Assembly (NCBI GenBank): GCA_964555295.1
Contig: CAZKRL010000011.1
Span: forward strand, 12,206 to 76,205
Direction: 5' to 3'
Source of the DNA: CAZKRL01 sp964555295
GTDB taxonomy: Bacteria > Bacteroidota > Bacteroidia > Flavobacteriales_D > Sanyastnellaceae
DNA length: 64,000 nt
The translations under genes were made by a program, and so were the position numbers. Position 1 is the first letter of the stretch. The number at the start of each line of letters is the position of its first letter. Below are positions 44,053-51,608 of the stretch, one piece after another. The notes beneath the pieces were generated by a model that saw only the letters and a list, made by a program, of their open reading frames with translations, was not told the DNA's origin and did not search any database.

Positions 44053-45237
44053 TCAGTTATCCAAGCCCACAACTTCAAATGGATCGGAAAACTTTGGGTC
44101 GGTAATCACTGTGTAGTCCGTTAAAGTTTTGAGGAAAGCGACCAAAGCGGCCTTCTCCTCCCCTGTCATAAACATTCTCTGTGGAATGGTTCCCGAAGAT
44201 GGCTCAGGAATGAAGTCAAATTCAATGACAGGTCCGAGATGCTCCGGTGAGAGTCCACCCTGCTCACGTATTCGTAATTCCTCGGATAGCTGCGGATGTT
44301 CTTGAATTCCACTGTTGTAAAACTCAATCACTTCTTCCAGCGTCTTGAAACGACCATCATGCATATACGGAGCAGTAATGGCGATATTCCTGAGTGATGG
44401 CGTTTTGAAAAATCCGTCTCTATTCTCGCCTGTTGGTAAAGTTCCTTTCATACCGTTGTCGACATAATCTCGCTCCAGACCAACATTTTTAGGAGCACTT
44501 AAACTACCATCCAAATTGACTCCGCCATGACATTGTGAACAAGGGAATTTCGAGAAGAACAAATGTTTTCCATAGTTTTCCTGTTCAGAGAAATTAGGGA
44601 AATCCACGCGGTTGTCTTGCGTTAGCATTCGACCCTGATCGAATCGCGTGCTCACTGACACTATCGATTTAACAAACTGTGCGAGCGCCAATCCTATTTT
44701 CTTTGTTGATACTTCATCAGAACCAAAGGCATTCGTGAACAGGCTCTTGTAGTAATTTCTTGCTTTCACTCTGCTCTCCAATTCGAGAGTATCCGTAACC
44801 CCCATTTCCACATGATTGGCAATGGGCTGCAACACCATATGATCAAGGGTACTCTCTCGCAAATCCCAAAAAAAACCAGTTTGTGTTCCGGTGTTGACTA
44901 TGGTCTGGGTATTTCTAGCGGTAAGCCCGTTTTCAAAACCTGTACTAAAATTCTTGGGATCAGCGAAGCCATCGATCTGCCGATGACAACTACCGCAAGA
45001 AACACTATTGTTATGGGAAAGTTGAGTGTCGTAGAATAGCACTCGCCCCAACGTAGCAACATCATTATCGATGATGCTATCACCGAAGGGATTAAAAAAG
45101 GAATTCGTAGGTGGGATATTGTACGAAAAAGGCTGATCTGGTAAAACAGGGAGTCTTTTTTGCGGCGAGGGAACTTCCTTTTGGCAAGCAGCGAAAAGCG
45201 CAAGAATAAGAGCGAGATAAAATGAGCACCTCATCAC
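44053..45237 (-). CDS. Di-heme cytochrome c peroxidase (MauG/CcpA-type) lipoprotein
   Basis: 394 residues. The hydrophobic start ends in AAC (C18), a lipoprotein signal. Two c-type heme motifs are CGSCH (C81, C84, H85) and CSQCH (C233, C236, H237). Domain spacing fits bacterial cytochrome c peroxidase, which reduces hydrogen peroxide in the periplasm with electrons from cytochrome c. PYMHDGRFKTLEEVIEFYN and the late EKAALVAFLKTLTD are typical. It begins 1 base after the upstream outer-membrane protein gene, so the two are cotranscribed. Confidence 0.93.
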   Translation of the reverse strand: MMRCSFYLALILALFAACQKEVPSPQKRLPVLPDQPFSYNIPPTNSFFNPFGDSIIDNDVATLGRVLFYDTQLSHNNSVSCGSCHRQIDGFADPKNFSTGFENGLTARNTQTIVNTGTQTGFFWDLRESTLDHMVLQPIANHVEMGVTDTLELESRVKARNYYKSLFTNAFGSDEVSTKKIGLALAQFVKSIVSVSTRFDQGRMLTQDNRVDFPNFSEQENYGKHLFFSKFPCSQCHGGVNLDGSLSAPKNVGLERDYVDNGMKGTLPTGENRDGFFKTPSLRNIAITAPYMHDGRFKTLEEVIEFYNSGIQEHPQLSEELRIREQGGLSPEHLGPVIEFDFIPEPSSGTIPQRMFMTGEEKAALVAFLKTLTDYTVITDPKFSDPFEVVGLDN

Positions 45238-45238
45238 T

Positions 45239-45898
45239 TCAAAACCTATAGTTTAAATAAAGCACCGTAGGCGCCATAAAAAATCTCTTTTCTCCTGAAA
45301 AATCACGTTGAATTCTTGTTGTATTCAAATTACTCTCATCCCGTTCAAATGCCTCGAACGCAGTTATTCTAAAACTGGTTTCAGTAGCGAGATAAACCCT
45401 CGGGGTGATGAACCAACCAAAACCTAACGTAGGGGCTATTCCTTTTTCTTCATGCGATTGAGAATAGGTGGTAACAACCTTCGCATCGTCTTCATTGATA
45501 AATTCTGTTCTAAACTCGGAGTATTGTTTCGCATTCACGAAGTCAATTCCTGCGCGCAAAATCCATTTGGGAGAAATGTTTACGTTCCAGGCTGCGCCAA
45601 TTCTGAAATCCGAACGACTCATACTAGAGTCTCGAACCGTCTGACCATTGGCATCGCTCGGATCTTCTGTGCGATTCTCCTTGTGCAATCCGAATCCTGC
45701 TCTCAAAGTCAATCGTTGCACATTGATACCCGCAGAAATGAGATACGGATTCCAAACATCAGGATCCAATTGATTACTGCGTTTCCACTCCAACATTCTG
45801 AAAAGATTCACCCCTACGTCAATGGATAAACTATCAGACTGGGCATGAACAGCGATCATTTGAACCATTAGCAGCATTAAAACAAAAAGAGAACGCAT
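45239..45898 (-). CDS. Outer-membrane beta-barrel protein, unknown
   Basis: 219 residues. Signal peptide MRSLFVLMLLMVQMIAVHAQ. Alternating strand pattern with aromatic ends (LRAGFGLHKEN, FRIGAAWNVNISPKWILRAGIDF, PTLGFGWFITPRVYLATETSFRI) and a C-terminal YLNYRF, which is a classic barrel insertion signal. Family not recognised. Its stop is 1 base before the peroxidase start. It may support that lipoprotein, but this is inferred only from position. Confidence 0.65.
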   Translation of the reverse strand: MRSLFVLMLLMVQMIAVHAQSDSLSIDVGVNLFRMLEWKRSNQLDPDVWNPYLISAGINVQRLTLRAGFGLHKENRTEDPSDANGQTVRDSSMSRSDFRIGAAWNVNISPKWILRAGIDFVNAKQYSEFRTEFINEDDAKVVTTYSQSHEEKGIAPTLGFGWFITPRVYLATETSFRITAFEAFERDESNLNTTRIQRDFSGEKRFFMAPTVLYLNYRF

Positions 45899-45925
45899 AT
45901 TTTTTCAGCTTAGTTAAAACAAAGT

Positions 45926-46477
45926 TTACCCAAAATCACATTGAACCCTCTCGCCGACAAGCATATTTTTAAGTTCATCATGTGATAGATCTTTCAAGTC
46001 TCCCTTTAGCAGTCGCCGCTTTTCCAACGATAGCTTCCTGATTACCTGACCTTCACAAAATCGTCTGAGCTGTGTCGGTGTTTCAACAATAAGCCCCGGC
46101 GTCTCCTGCAACTCTCCCCTATCGTTTTTAGCTGCCATCGTGAAATAACATGAACTGGTATGACGCATATGACCACTTTGTGGATGCAGTGCCTCGACGC
46201 GAATACCCACTATCATGGTTGTCTTACCTACATAGTTAATAGATGCCATTAAGGAAACAAGGTCGCCCACCTCAACAGGTTCACGAAACTCCACACCTTC
46301 TACCGCGACAGTGACACAATAGCTCTCCGAAAATTTCGACGCGCATACATAGGCGACTTTATCCATTAACGAGAGCAAAATTCCTCCATGCACTTTGCCA
46401 CCAAAATTGGCGTAAGAAGGAATCATCAACTCTGTAATGGTGACTTCAGAGCTTTGAACTGATTTAAACTTTTCCAC
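45926..46477 (-). CDS. Acyl-CoA thioesterase (hotdog fold)
   Basis: 183 residues from the GTG at 46477. Hotdog signature: TELMIPSYANFGGKVHGGILLSLMDKVAYVCA, with the invariant N-F-G and H-G-G around the active helix, and VEGVEFREPVEVGDLVSL. Members hydrolyse acyl-CoA. The C-terminal 40 residues (LSLEKRRLLKGDLKDLSHDEL) are a charged tail. No clear operon partner; the next upstream gene is a DegT aminotransferase. Confidence 0.85.
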   Translation of the reverse strand: MEKFKSVQSSEVTITELMIPSYANFGGKVHGGILLSLMDKVAYVCASKFSESYCVTVAVEGVEFREPVEVGDLVSLMASINYVGKTTMIVGIRVEALHPQSGHMRHTSSCYFTMAAKNDRGELQETPGLIVETPTQLRRFCEGQVIRKLSLEKRRLLKGDLKDLSHDELKNMLVGERVQCDFG

Positions 46478-46555
46478 GCTCTAAAACTAAGGATTTCATT
46501 GAAATGAAAGGCGGACATAACGCCTTTATCAATACCATTTGCACAGCAGACTATG

Positions 46556-47683
46556 TTATTTTACGAAATCAAGCACAGCATCTACAATAAACTGTAATTG
46601 CTGTTCCGTTAATTCAGTGTGCATAGGCAATGAAATTACGGATGAGGAGAGCATCTCAGTCACAGGAAAATCTCCCTCTTTATACCGATCGTCGATATAT
46701 GCTTTCTGCATGTGCATTGGCACCGGATAATATACCATTGAAGGAACATTTCGACTCTGAAGGTGTTTCTGCAATTCATCCCTATTAAAATCTCTCGTTA
46801 TTAGAGTGTACTGATGAAACACGTGAGTGCTCTTTGGGTCGCGATAAGGAATTGTCAGTTTACTATTATTCGCGAATGCTGTATCATAAAAATGAGCAGC
46901 CCGCTGTCTCGATTCAATATAATTGTCTAATCGTTTCAGTTTAACATTGAGTATCGCAGCTTGAATAGTATCCAGCCTGGAGTTTACACCAATTAAATCA
47001 TGATAGTAACGTACGCGCATGCCATGATTCGCGACCATTCTAATCCGTTCACCAAGTGCCTCATCCTGCGTAAATATGGCACCACCGTCGCCATAGCAAC
47101 CCAAGTTTTTTGAAGGGAAAAAACTGGTAGTACCAATATGTCCCATACAACCGGCGGAAAACCTTCTTCCATCTGAAAAAGTGTATGTAGCTCCAATGGC
47201 CTGACAATTATCTTCAATGACATACAAGTTATGTTCCTGTGCAATTTGCATAATCGCTTCCATATCCGCACATTGTCCAAACAAGTGAACTGGCACTATC
47301 GCCTTGGTCTTTGGAGTAATTGCTCTTCGAACTGCATCCGGATCTAGATTGAAAGTTCCTGGCATCGCATCTACCAAAACGGGCTTCAAATTCAACAACG
47401 CAATAACTTCAACAGTAGCCACAAAAGTGAACGATGCAGTAATCACTTCATCGCCAGGTTTGAGATCCAACGCCATCATAGCAATTTGAAGCGCATCCGT
47501 TCCGTTGGCACATGTAACAACCTTTTTAACATTCAGATATTTCTCCAGACCTTGCTGCAGTTCGGAAACGTCTGAACCATTAATAAACGCAGTACTTTCT
47601 ACCACATTCATAATGGCTGCATCAACTTCGGATTTCATGTTCTCATACTGCGTTCGCAGATCTACCATTTGTATAGTTTTCAT
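46556..47683 (-). CDS. DegT/DnrJ/EryC1/StrS-family aminotransferase
   Basis: 375 residues from the ATG at 47683 (MKTIQMVDLRTQYENMK); a longer frame to 47716 lacks conserved sequence. PLP-binding K192 lies in FFPSKNLGCYGDGGA, with D158 in VIEDNCQA and GTDALQIAM upstream. The family makes amino sugars or other nucleotide-sugar amines. The gene stands alone, so substrate is unknown. A -7 element lies 18 bases upstream, and the promoter region is shared with the divergent ABC transporter. Confidence 0.88.
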   Translation of the reverse strand: MKTIQMVDLRTQYENMKSEVDAAIMNVVESTAFINGSDVSELQQGLEKYLNVKKVVTCANGTDALQIAMMALDLKPGDEVITASFTFVATVEVIALLNLKPVLVDAMPGTFNLDPDAVRRAITPKTKAIVPVHLFGQCADMEAIMQIAQEHNLYVIEDNCQAIGATYTFSDGRRFSAGCMGHIGTTSFFPSKNLGCYGDGGAIFTQDEALGERIRMVANHGMRVRYYHDLIGVNSRLDTIQAAILNVKLKRLDNYIESRQRAAHFYDTAFANNSKLTIPYRDPKSTHVFHQYTLITRDFNRDELQKHLQSRNVPSMVYYPVPMHMQKAYIDDRYKEGDFPVTEMLSSSVISLPMHTELTEQQLQFIVDAVLDFVK

Positions 47684-47701
47684 CTTTGGAAAGTTACGGT
47701 G

Positions 47702-47709
47702 CGAAAATA
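47702..47709 (-). promoter_or_regulatory. -7 promoter element of the DegT aminotransferase gene
   Basis: Minus-strand TATTTTCG followed by CAC, a TAnnTTYG match, 18 bases before the ATG at 47683. Confidence 0.45.
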
Positions 47710-47730
47710 GAATCACACGTTCTACATCAG

Positions 47731-47738
47731 TACTTTCG
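47731..47738 (+). promoter_or_regulatory. -7 promoter element of the ABC exporter operon
   Basis: TACTTTCG followed by CAC, 9 bases before the ATG at 47748. Divergent from the aminotransferase element, with 21 bases between the two. Confidence 0.45.
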
Positions 47739-47747
47739 CACAGTAAA

Positions 47748-48686
47748 ATGTCGGCAATGAACGTAATTGAAGCGGTTAGAATTTCTAAATCCTATCAACA
47801 GCATACAGCTTTAAAGGAGGTCTCACTGCAAGTTCCGGAGGGCTGTGTTTTCGGAATGTTAGGCCCGAATGGTGCAGGAAAGACTTCTCTCATTAGGATC
47901 ATGAATCAAATTACAGCGCCAGACAGCGGTGAACTTTTGTTTAATGGCCGCGCCATTTCCGCTGAAGATGTTGAGTTGATTGGTTATTTGCCCGAAGAGA
48001 GGGGGCTTTATCGCAAAATGAAAATTGGAGAGCAATGTTTGTACCTCGCTCAATTAAAAGGACTTGGCAAAAGGGACGCATTCAAAAAATTGAAACAGTG
48101 GTTTCAGCAATTCGAAATTGAACATTGGTGGGATAAAAAAGTGGAGGATTTATCCAAGGGAATGGCTCAAAAAGTGCAATTCATAAGCACCGTGATCCAT
48201 GAACCTAAACTGTTAATACTGGATGAACCATTCAGTGGATTCGATCCGATTAATGCTGAAATCATCCGCAAAGAAATGCTGAAATTAAGAGACGCCGGTT
48301 GTACAATTATTCTGTCGACACATGACATGGGAAGTGTTGAGTCGTTGTGCAGTCAAATCGCATTAATAAATCGCGCAGAAGTCATTCTCACAGGAACCGT
48401 TAAAGAGGTTAAAGAAAGGTTCAAAACCAACACCTGGCGCATTGCATTTAGCGGAATGGGTATGGACCTCGGTATTGCATTGTGGGCGCAATATGAGTTG
48501 ATTCGCACCTATCAATCAGATGGGGCACAATATGCAGACATAAGGATTCCTGATAATCTCAAACTCAACGATCTCTTGAGTGCCCTTATCCCGCACATTG
48601 ACTTGCATGAGGTGCAAGAAATCATACCCAGCATGGAAGAAATATTCATTCAATCGGTTCAACAATTCAATCAAATTCATGAATAA
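47748..48686 (+). CDS. ABC transporter ATP-binding protein (NatA-like)
   Basis: 312 residues from the ATG at 47748; a second ATG at 47757 is equally possible. Walker A GPNGAGKTS (39-47), signature LSKGMAQ (135-141) and Walker B LLILDE (155-160) are intact, and a C-terminal about 80-residue DUF4162-like domain follows. The stop overlaps the permease start by 8 bases, so the two form one exporter. Related pairs export sodium or small toxic compounds. Confidence 0.92.
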   Translation: MSAMNVIEAVRISKSYQQHTALKEVSLQVPEGCVFGMLGPNGAGKTSLIRIMNQITAPDSGELLFNGRAISAEDVELIGYLPEERGLYRKMKIGEQCLYLAQLKGLGKRDAFKKLKQWFQQFEIEHWWDKKVEDLSKGMAQKVQFISTVIHEPKLLILDEPFSGFDPINAEIIRKEMLKLRDAGCTIILSTHDMGSVESLCSQIALINRAEVILTGTVKEVKERFKTNTWRIAFSGMGMDLGIALWAQYELIRTYQSDGAQYADIRIPDNLKLNDLLSALIPHIDLHEVQEIIPSMEEIFIQSVQQFNQIHE

Positions 48687-50028
48687 AACCTTATTGATTA
48701 TTCAGCGCGAATTCATCACGAGAGTTCGTAAAAAAAGCTTCATAATCATGACGCTTTTAGGACCGCTCCTATTCGCTGCATTGATTGTGGGAAGTAGCAT
48801 GATCATTGGGGCCGACGATAGCAAGCATCATATCTTGATTGTAGATGAGCTCGGTTTTTTCTTAGAAGATGAAGTTATCAAATATCAACTCGCAGGAATA
48901 GATCGCCCAAGATTTCGAAATGATGATAGAATCAGTTTTGAATTTCGAAAAGGCGTTATTGACGCACAAAGCGAGTTAAAATCTGAATATTTTACCGATG
49001 TTCTTGAATTAAAAGAAATCAGTTATACCGATGGAAAAGCTACCTTATACTCGTCTAAAAGTCCTGGACTTGCTATCCAAAGTCGCCTGAAGACAGATCT
49101 TGAAAATGCTTTGGAGTTGATGAGGGTGAAGAATAATAGCATTCCAATTGAAACCTATAAAAGTATCCGGCAGCCCGTTGATCTAAGTGTTGTAAAACCA
49201 GGTGCTCGTGGACTGGAAGAACTGAATAGCATTCGTGCAATGGTTGGATTTGTATTCTCCTTCGTTATTTTCTTTTTCATTTTCTTTTACGGTGTGCAGG
49301 TCATGCGCGCAGTGATGGAAGAGAAAACCAATCGTATTGTTGAAGTGATTATCAGTTCGGTGAAACCCTTTCAATTAATGATGGGGAAAATAGTTGGGCT
49401 CGGTTTAGTGGGCCTCACGCAATTTGTTGTTTGGGCTGGTCTTACCGCTGCCCTATCCGTTATTGGCGTTGGGGCACTGCACGGTGAACTGTTACAACAA
49501 CAGAAAGACGCATTGGCAATAAACCAGGATGCCGTAATGAACATTCCAAATGATGCGGATTTCGATTTGCAGAAACAACAGGAAATGATTGAGGTAATGC
49601 AGCAGATTCCATGGGCACAGCTTATAATAACCTTTGCCGTATACTTTGTACTGGGGTATCTGTTATACGGCGCATTGTTTGCAGCAATTGGTGCAGCAGT
49701 AGACAACGAAACCGACACCCAGCAATTCATGCTGCCTGTTACATTGCCGCTAACCATATCATACATGTTTGCTGCCCGTATGATTGAAAATCCCGACGGT
49801 GTAGTGGGTCAATTTCTAGCTATCTTCCCTTTCACCTCTCCGGTTATCATGATGATCAAGTCGGCAACGGGTATTGAGTGGTACATCACAGCCATTTCTA
49901 TCCTATTGCTCGTTGCAACCATAATACTTATAGTATGGATTGCCGGAAGAATTTACCGCGTAGGTATATTAATGTATGGCAAGAAAATCACTTATCGCGA
50001 GCTCCTCAAATGGATGCGCTATAGTTGA
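48679..50028 (+). CDS. ABC-2-type permease (NatB-like)
   Basis: 449 residues from the ATG at 48679, overlapping the ATPase stop. N-terminal membrane segment (about 20-42), then an extracytoplasmic domain of about 150 residues, then five more membrane segments (from about 185 on). Motif REFITRVRKKSFIIMTLLGPLL and the later EEKTNRIVEVIISSVKPFQLMMGKI are typical of NatB-like permeases. It pairs with the preceding ATPase; substrate unknown. Confidence 0.9.
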   Translation: MNKTLLIIQREFITRVRKKSFIIMTLLGPLLFAALIVGSSMIIGADDSKHHILIVDELGFFLEDEVIKYQLAGIDRPRFRNDDRISFEFRKGVIDAQSELKSEYFTDVLELKEISYTDGKATLYSSKSPGLAIQSRLKTDLENALELMRVKNNSIPIETYKSIRQPVDLSVVKPGARGLEELNSIRAMVGFVFSFVIFFFIFFYGVQVMRAVMEEKTNRIVEVIISSVKPFQLMMGKIVGLGLVGLTQFVVWAGLTAALSVIGVGALHGELLQQQKDALAINQDAVMNIPNDADFDLQKQQEMIEVMQQIPWAQLIITFAVYFVLGYLLYGALFAAIGAAVDNETDTQQFMLPVTLPLTISYMFAARMIENPDGVVGQFLAIFPFTSPVIMMIKSATGIEWYITAISILLLVATIILIVWIAGRIYRVGILMYGKKITYRELLKWMRYS

Positions 50029-50031
50029 ATT

Positions 50032-51267
50032 TCAATTTTGTTTGGTAGGGATATGCATCTCAACAAGCAAACCACCTGATGGATGATTGCGGTACTTCAG
50101 GTGCATTCCGGCAGAGTTAATAGCTTCACGAACAATAGCTAGACCCAGTCCTATACCCTTGCCCGCCGAATTCCCTCTTCGTAAAAGATTCGCAGAGGAT
50201 TTTAATACATGATCCGGAATGCCCGGACCTGAATCATGCAACCTAAGGATTACGCCCTTTTCATAAAAATCAGTTCTGAATGAAATCACATTTTCACCAT
50301 CAGGCAGGTATGCAAACAGAGAGCAATTCTTAATCAATTGATCCAAACAAAGTCTAAGTCTGAAAGAATCGGTTACCACAATTATTCCCTCGTCAATCTC
50401 ATTTATAATTCGGAATTTTTTCAATGATGCCTCCAATGAAACGAGCGACGAATTCACAATCTCGGCGAGTGAAAATTCTGAAATTGCTACCAATCTCCTT
50501 TTCACCCTGTAAAATAGATGCACACTTTGGAGAATGTTATCAAGTTTCGTTAGCGAGTTCTTGAGCATTGGATGCAGTTCTTGCAATGAAGCTCCCTCTT
50601 GTAACATCATATCAGATAACCCTATCGAGGCCAAAATGGGCGTCCGGAAATCATGTGTTATCGAATAGATAAGCTCATCCATTTGGGCATTGAGTATTTG
50701 AAGCTCATCGTTTTTCTTTGATATCTCAATGGATTTTTCCTCCAAATTTTGATTGAAGCTCTTTGCCGTGGCTATGGCACGAATTTGCTGAATTTTATTG
50801 GCAGCAATGTTCGCGAGTGTATTAAAAATTAATAGGTGATAGTCTCGATAAAAGGCTATGCTGGAATGCTCACTATCAATTACTCCAATTGCCTTATCAT
50901 CAATTATAATGGGCACGGCTAGTTCAGACAAACGCAACCTATCGTCGACCATATATCGCGGATCCTGCCTGGTGTCACTTACCCACTCATGCTTAGCATT
51001 TACAAACGCCGCACCAACGATTCCGTAACCAGGTCGAATCGTAATTGGATCGACAATATCCAGGTCAAATCCACTTTTAGGACCATGCGCTGAGATTTGT
51101 TGAAGTAAGCCACTTGACTCGTCAAATAAATAAATAACACAATCTTCCAATCCCAATTGAGAAATTACTTTTTGGGTGAGCAATTGGCACACCTCTTCTT
51201 CACTCACCACTGAACTGATTGCGCCAGTGTAGTCCATTATTAATTGAAGAAAATCTGTGCTTTCCAT
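50032..51267 (-). CDS. Soluble GAF-domain sensor histidine kinase
   Basis: 411 residues with no membrane segment. An N-terminal GAF domain (about 5-165) with GYGIVGAAFVN and AVPIIIDDKAIGVIDSE, a short coiled coil, then a HisKA domain with H205 in SITHDFRTP and a HATPase domain (DSGPGIPD and GKGIGLGLAIVREA). It should sense a cytosolic small molecule or redox state. No response regulator is adjacent, so it is an orphan. Its stop lies 3 bases from that of the convergent ABC permease. Confidence 0.92.
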   Translation of the reverse strand: MESTDFLQLIMDYTGAISSVVSEEEVCQLLTQKVISQLGLEDCVIYLFDESSGLLQQISAHGPKSGFDLDIVDPITIRPGYGIVGAAFVNAKHEWVSDTRQDPRYMVDDRLRLSELAVPIIIDDKAIGVIDSEHSSIAFYRDYHLLIFNTLANIAANKIQQIRAIATAKSFNQNLEEKSIEISKKNDELQILNAQMDELIYSITHDFRTPILASIGLSDMMLQEGASLQELHPMLKNSLTKLDNILQSVHLFYRVKRRLVAISEFSLAEIVNSSLVSLEASLKKFRIINEIDEGIIVVTDSFRLRLCLDQLIKNCSLFAYLPDGENVISFRTDFYEKGVILRLHDSGPGIPDHVLKSSANLLRRGNSAGKGIGLGLAIVREAINSAGMHLKYRNHPSGGLLVEMHIPTKQN

Positions 51268-51281
51268 AGTGAATCGTAATT

Positions 51282-51289
51282 CAAAAGTA
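51282..51289 (-). promoter_or_regulatory. -7 promoter element of the GAF histidine kinase
   Basis: Minus-strand TACTTTTG, exact TAnnTTTG, 14 bases before the ATG at 51267. Confidence 0.5.
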
Positions 51290-51336
51290 TATGTTAATTA
51301 CTTTTTGCTGAAAATTATAGAGAATACGTGGCGGAG

Positions 51337-51344
51337 TATCTTTG
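51337..51344 (+). promoter_or_regulatory. -7 promoter element of the 54-residue coiled-coil gene
   Basis: TATCTTTG matches TAnnTTTG, the form most used in Flavobacteria. It ends 5 bases before the ATG at 51350, so transcription would start at or next to the initiator codon. Confidence 0.5.
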
Positions 51345-51349
51345 AAGGC

Positions 51350-51514
51350 ATGGAAACGAGCCAAGTCAAAACGAAAGTTTCAGACTATCGTAAACGTCTG
51401 CAGAAACTTGAAAAAGATAATGAAAAACTTGAGGCGGAGCTTATAGAGCGAGAAGCCATCATGGCAAACTTATTCAGTTTTATTGAGGGAAATTTCGCTA
51501 AACATGAGCGATGA
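51350..51514 (+). CDS. Small coiled-coil protein
   Basis: 54 residues from the ATG at 51350. Heptad-like, charged helix throughout (VSDYRKRLQKLEKDNEKLEA, then ELIEREAIMANLF), so a short coiled coil or dimeric helix is likely. No family recognised. Divergent from the GAF histidine kinase with a promoter element overlapping its leader. Confidence 0.55.
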   Translation: METSQVKTKVSDYRKRLQKLEKDNEKLEAELIEREAIMANLFSFIEGNFAKHER

Positions 51515-51608
51515 TTATCATCCGTAAAAAGCGAAAGGCAATTTTCGCATTTTGCAACTTTAGACTCTTTCGTTCGTACACCCCAACGACCAATAATTCA
51601 AACATTAC

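Noticed and set aside
47505..47747. N-terminal extension of the ABC ATPase
   Set aside because: It is antisense to the DegT gene start and lacks any ABC-domain motif. The conserved N-terminus begins at 47748 or 47757.
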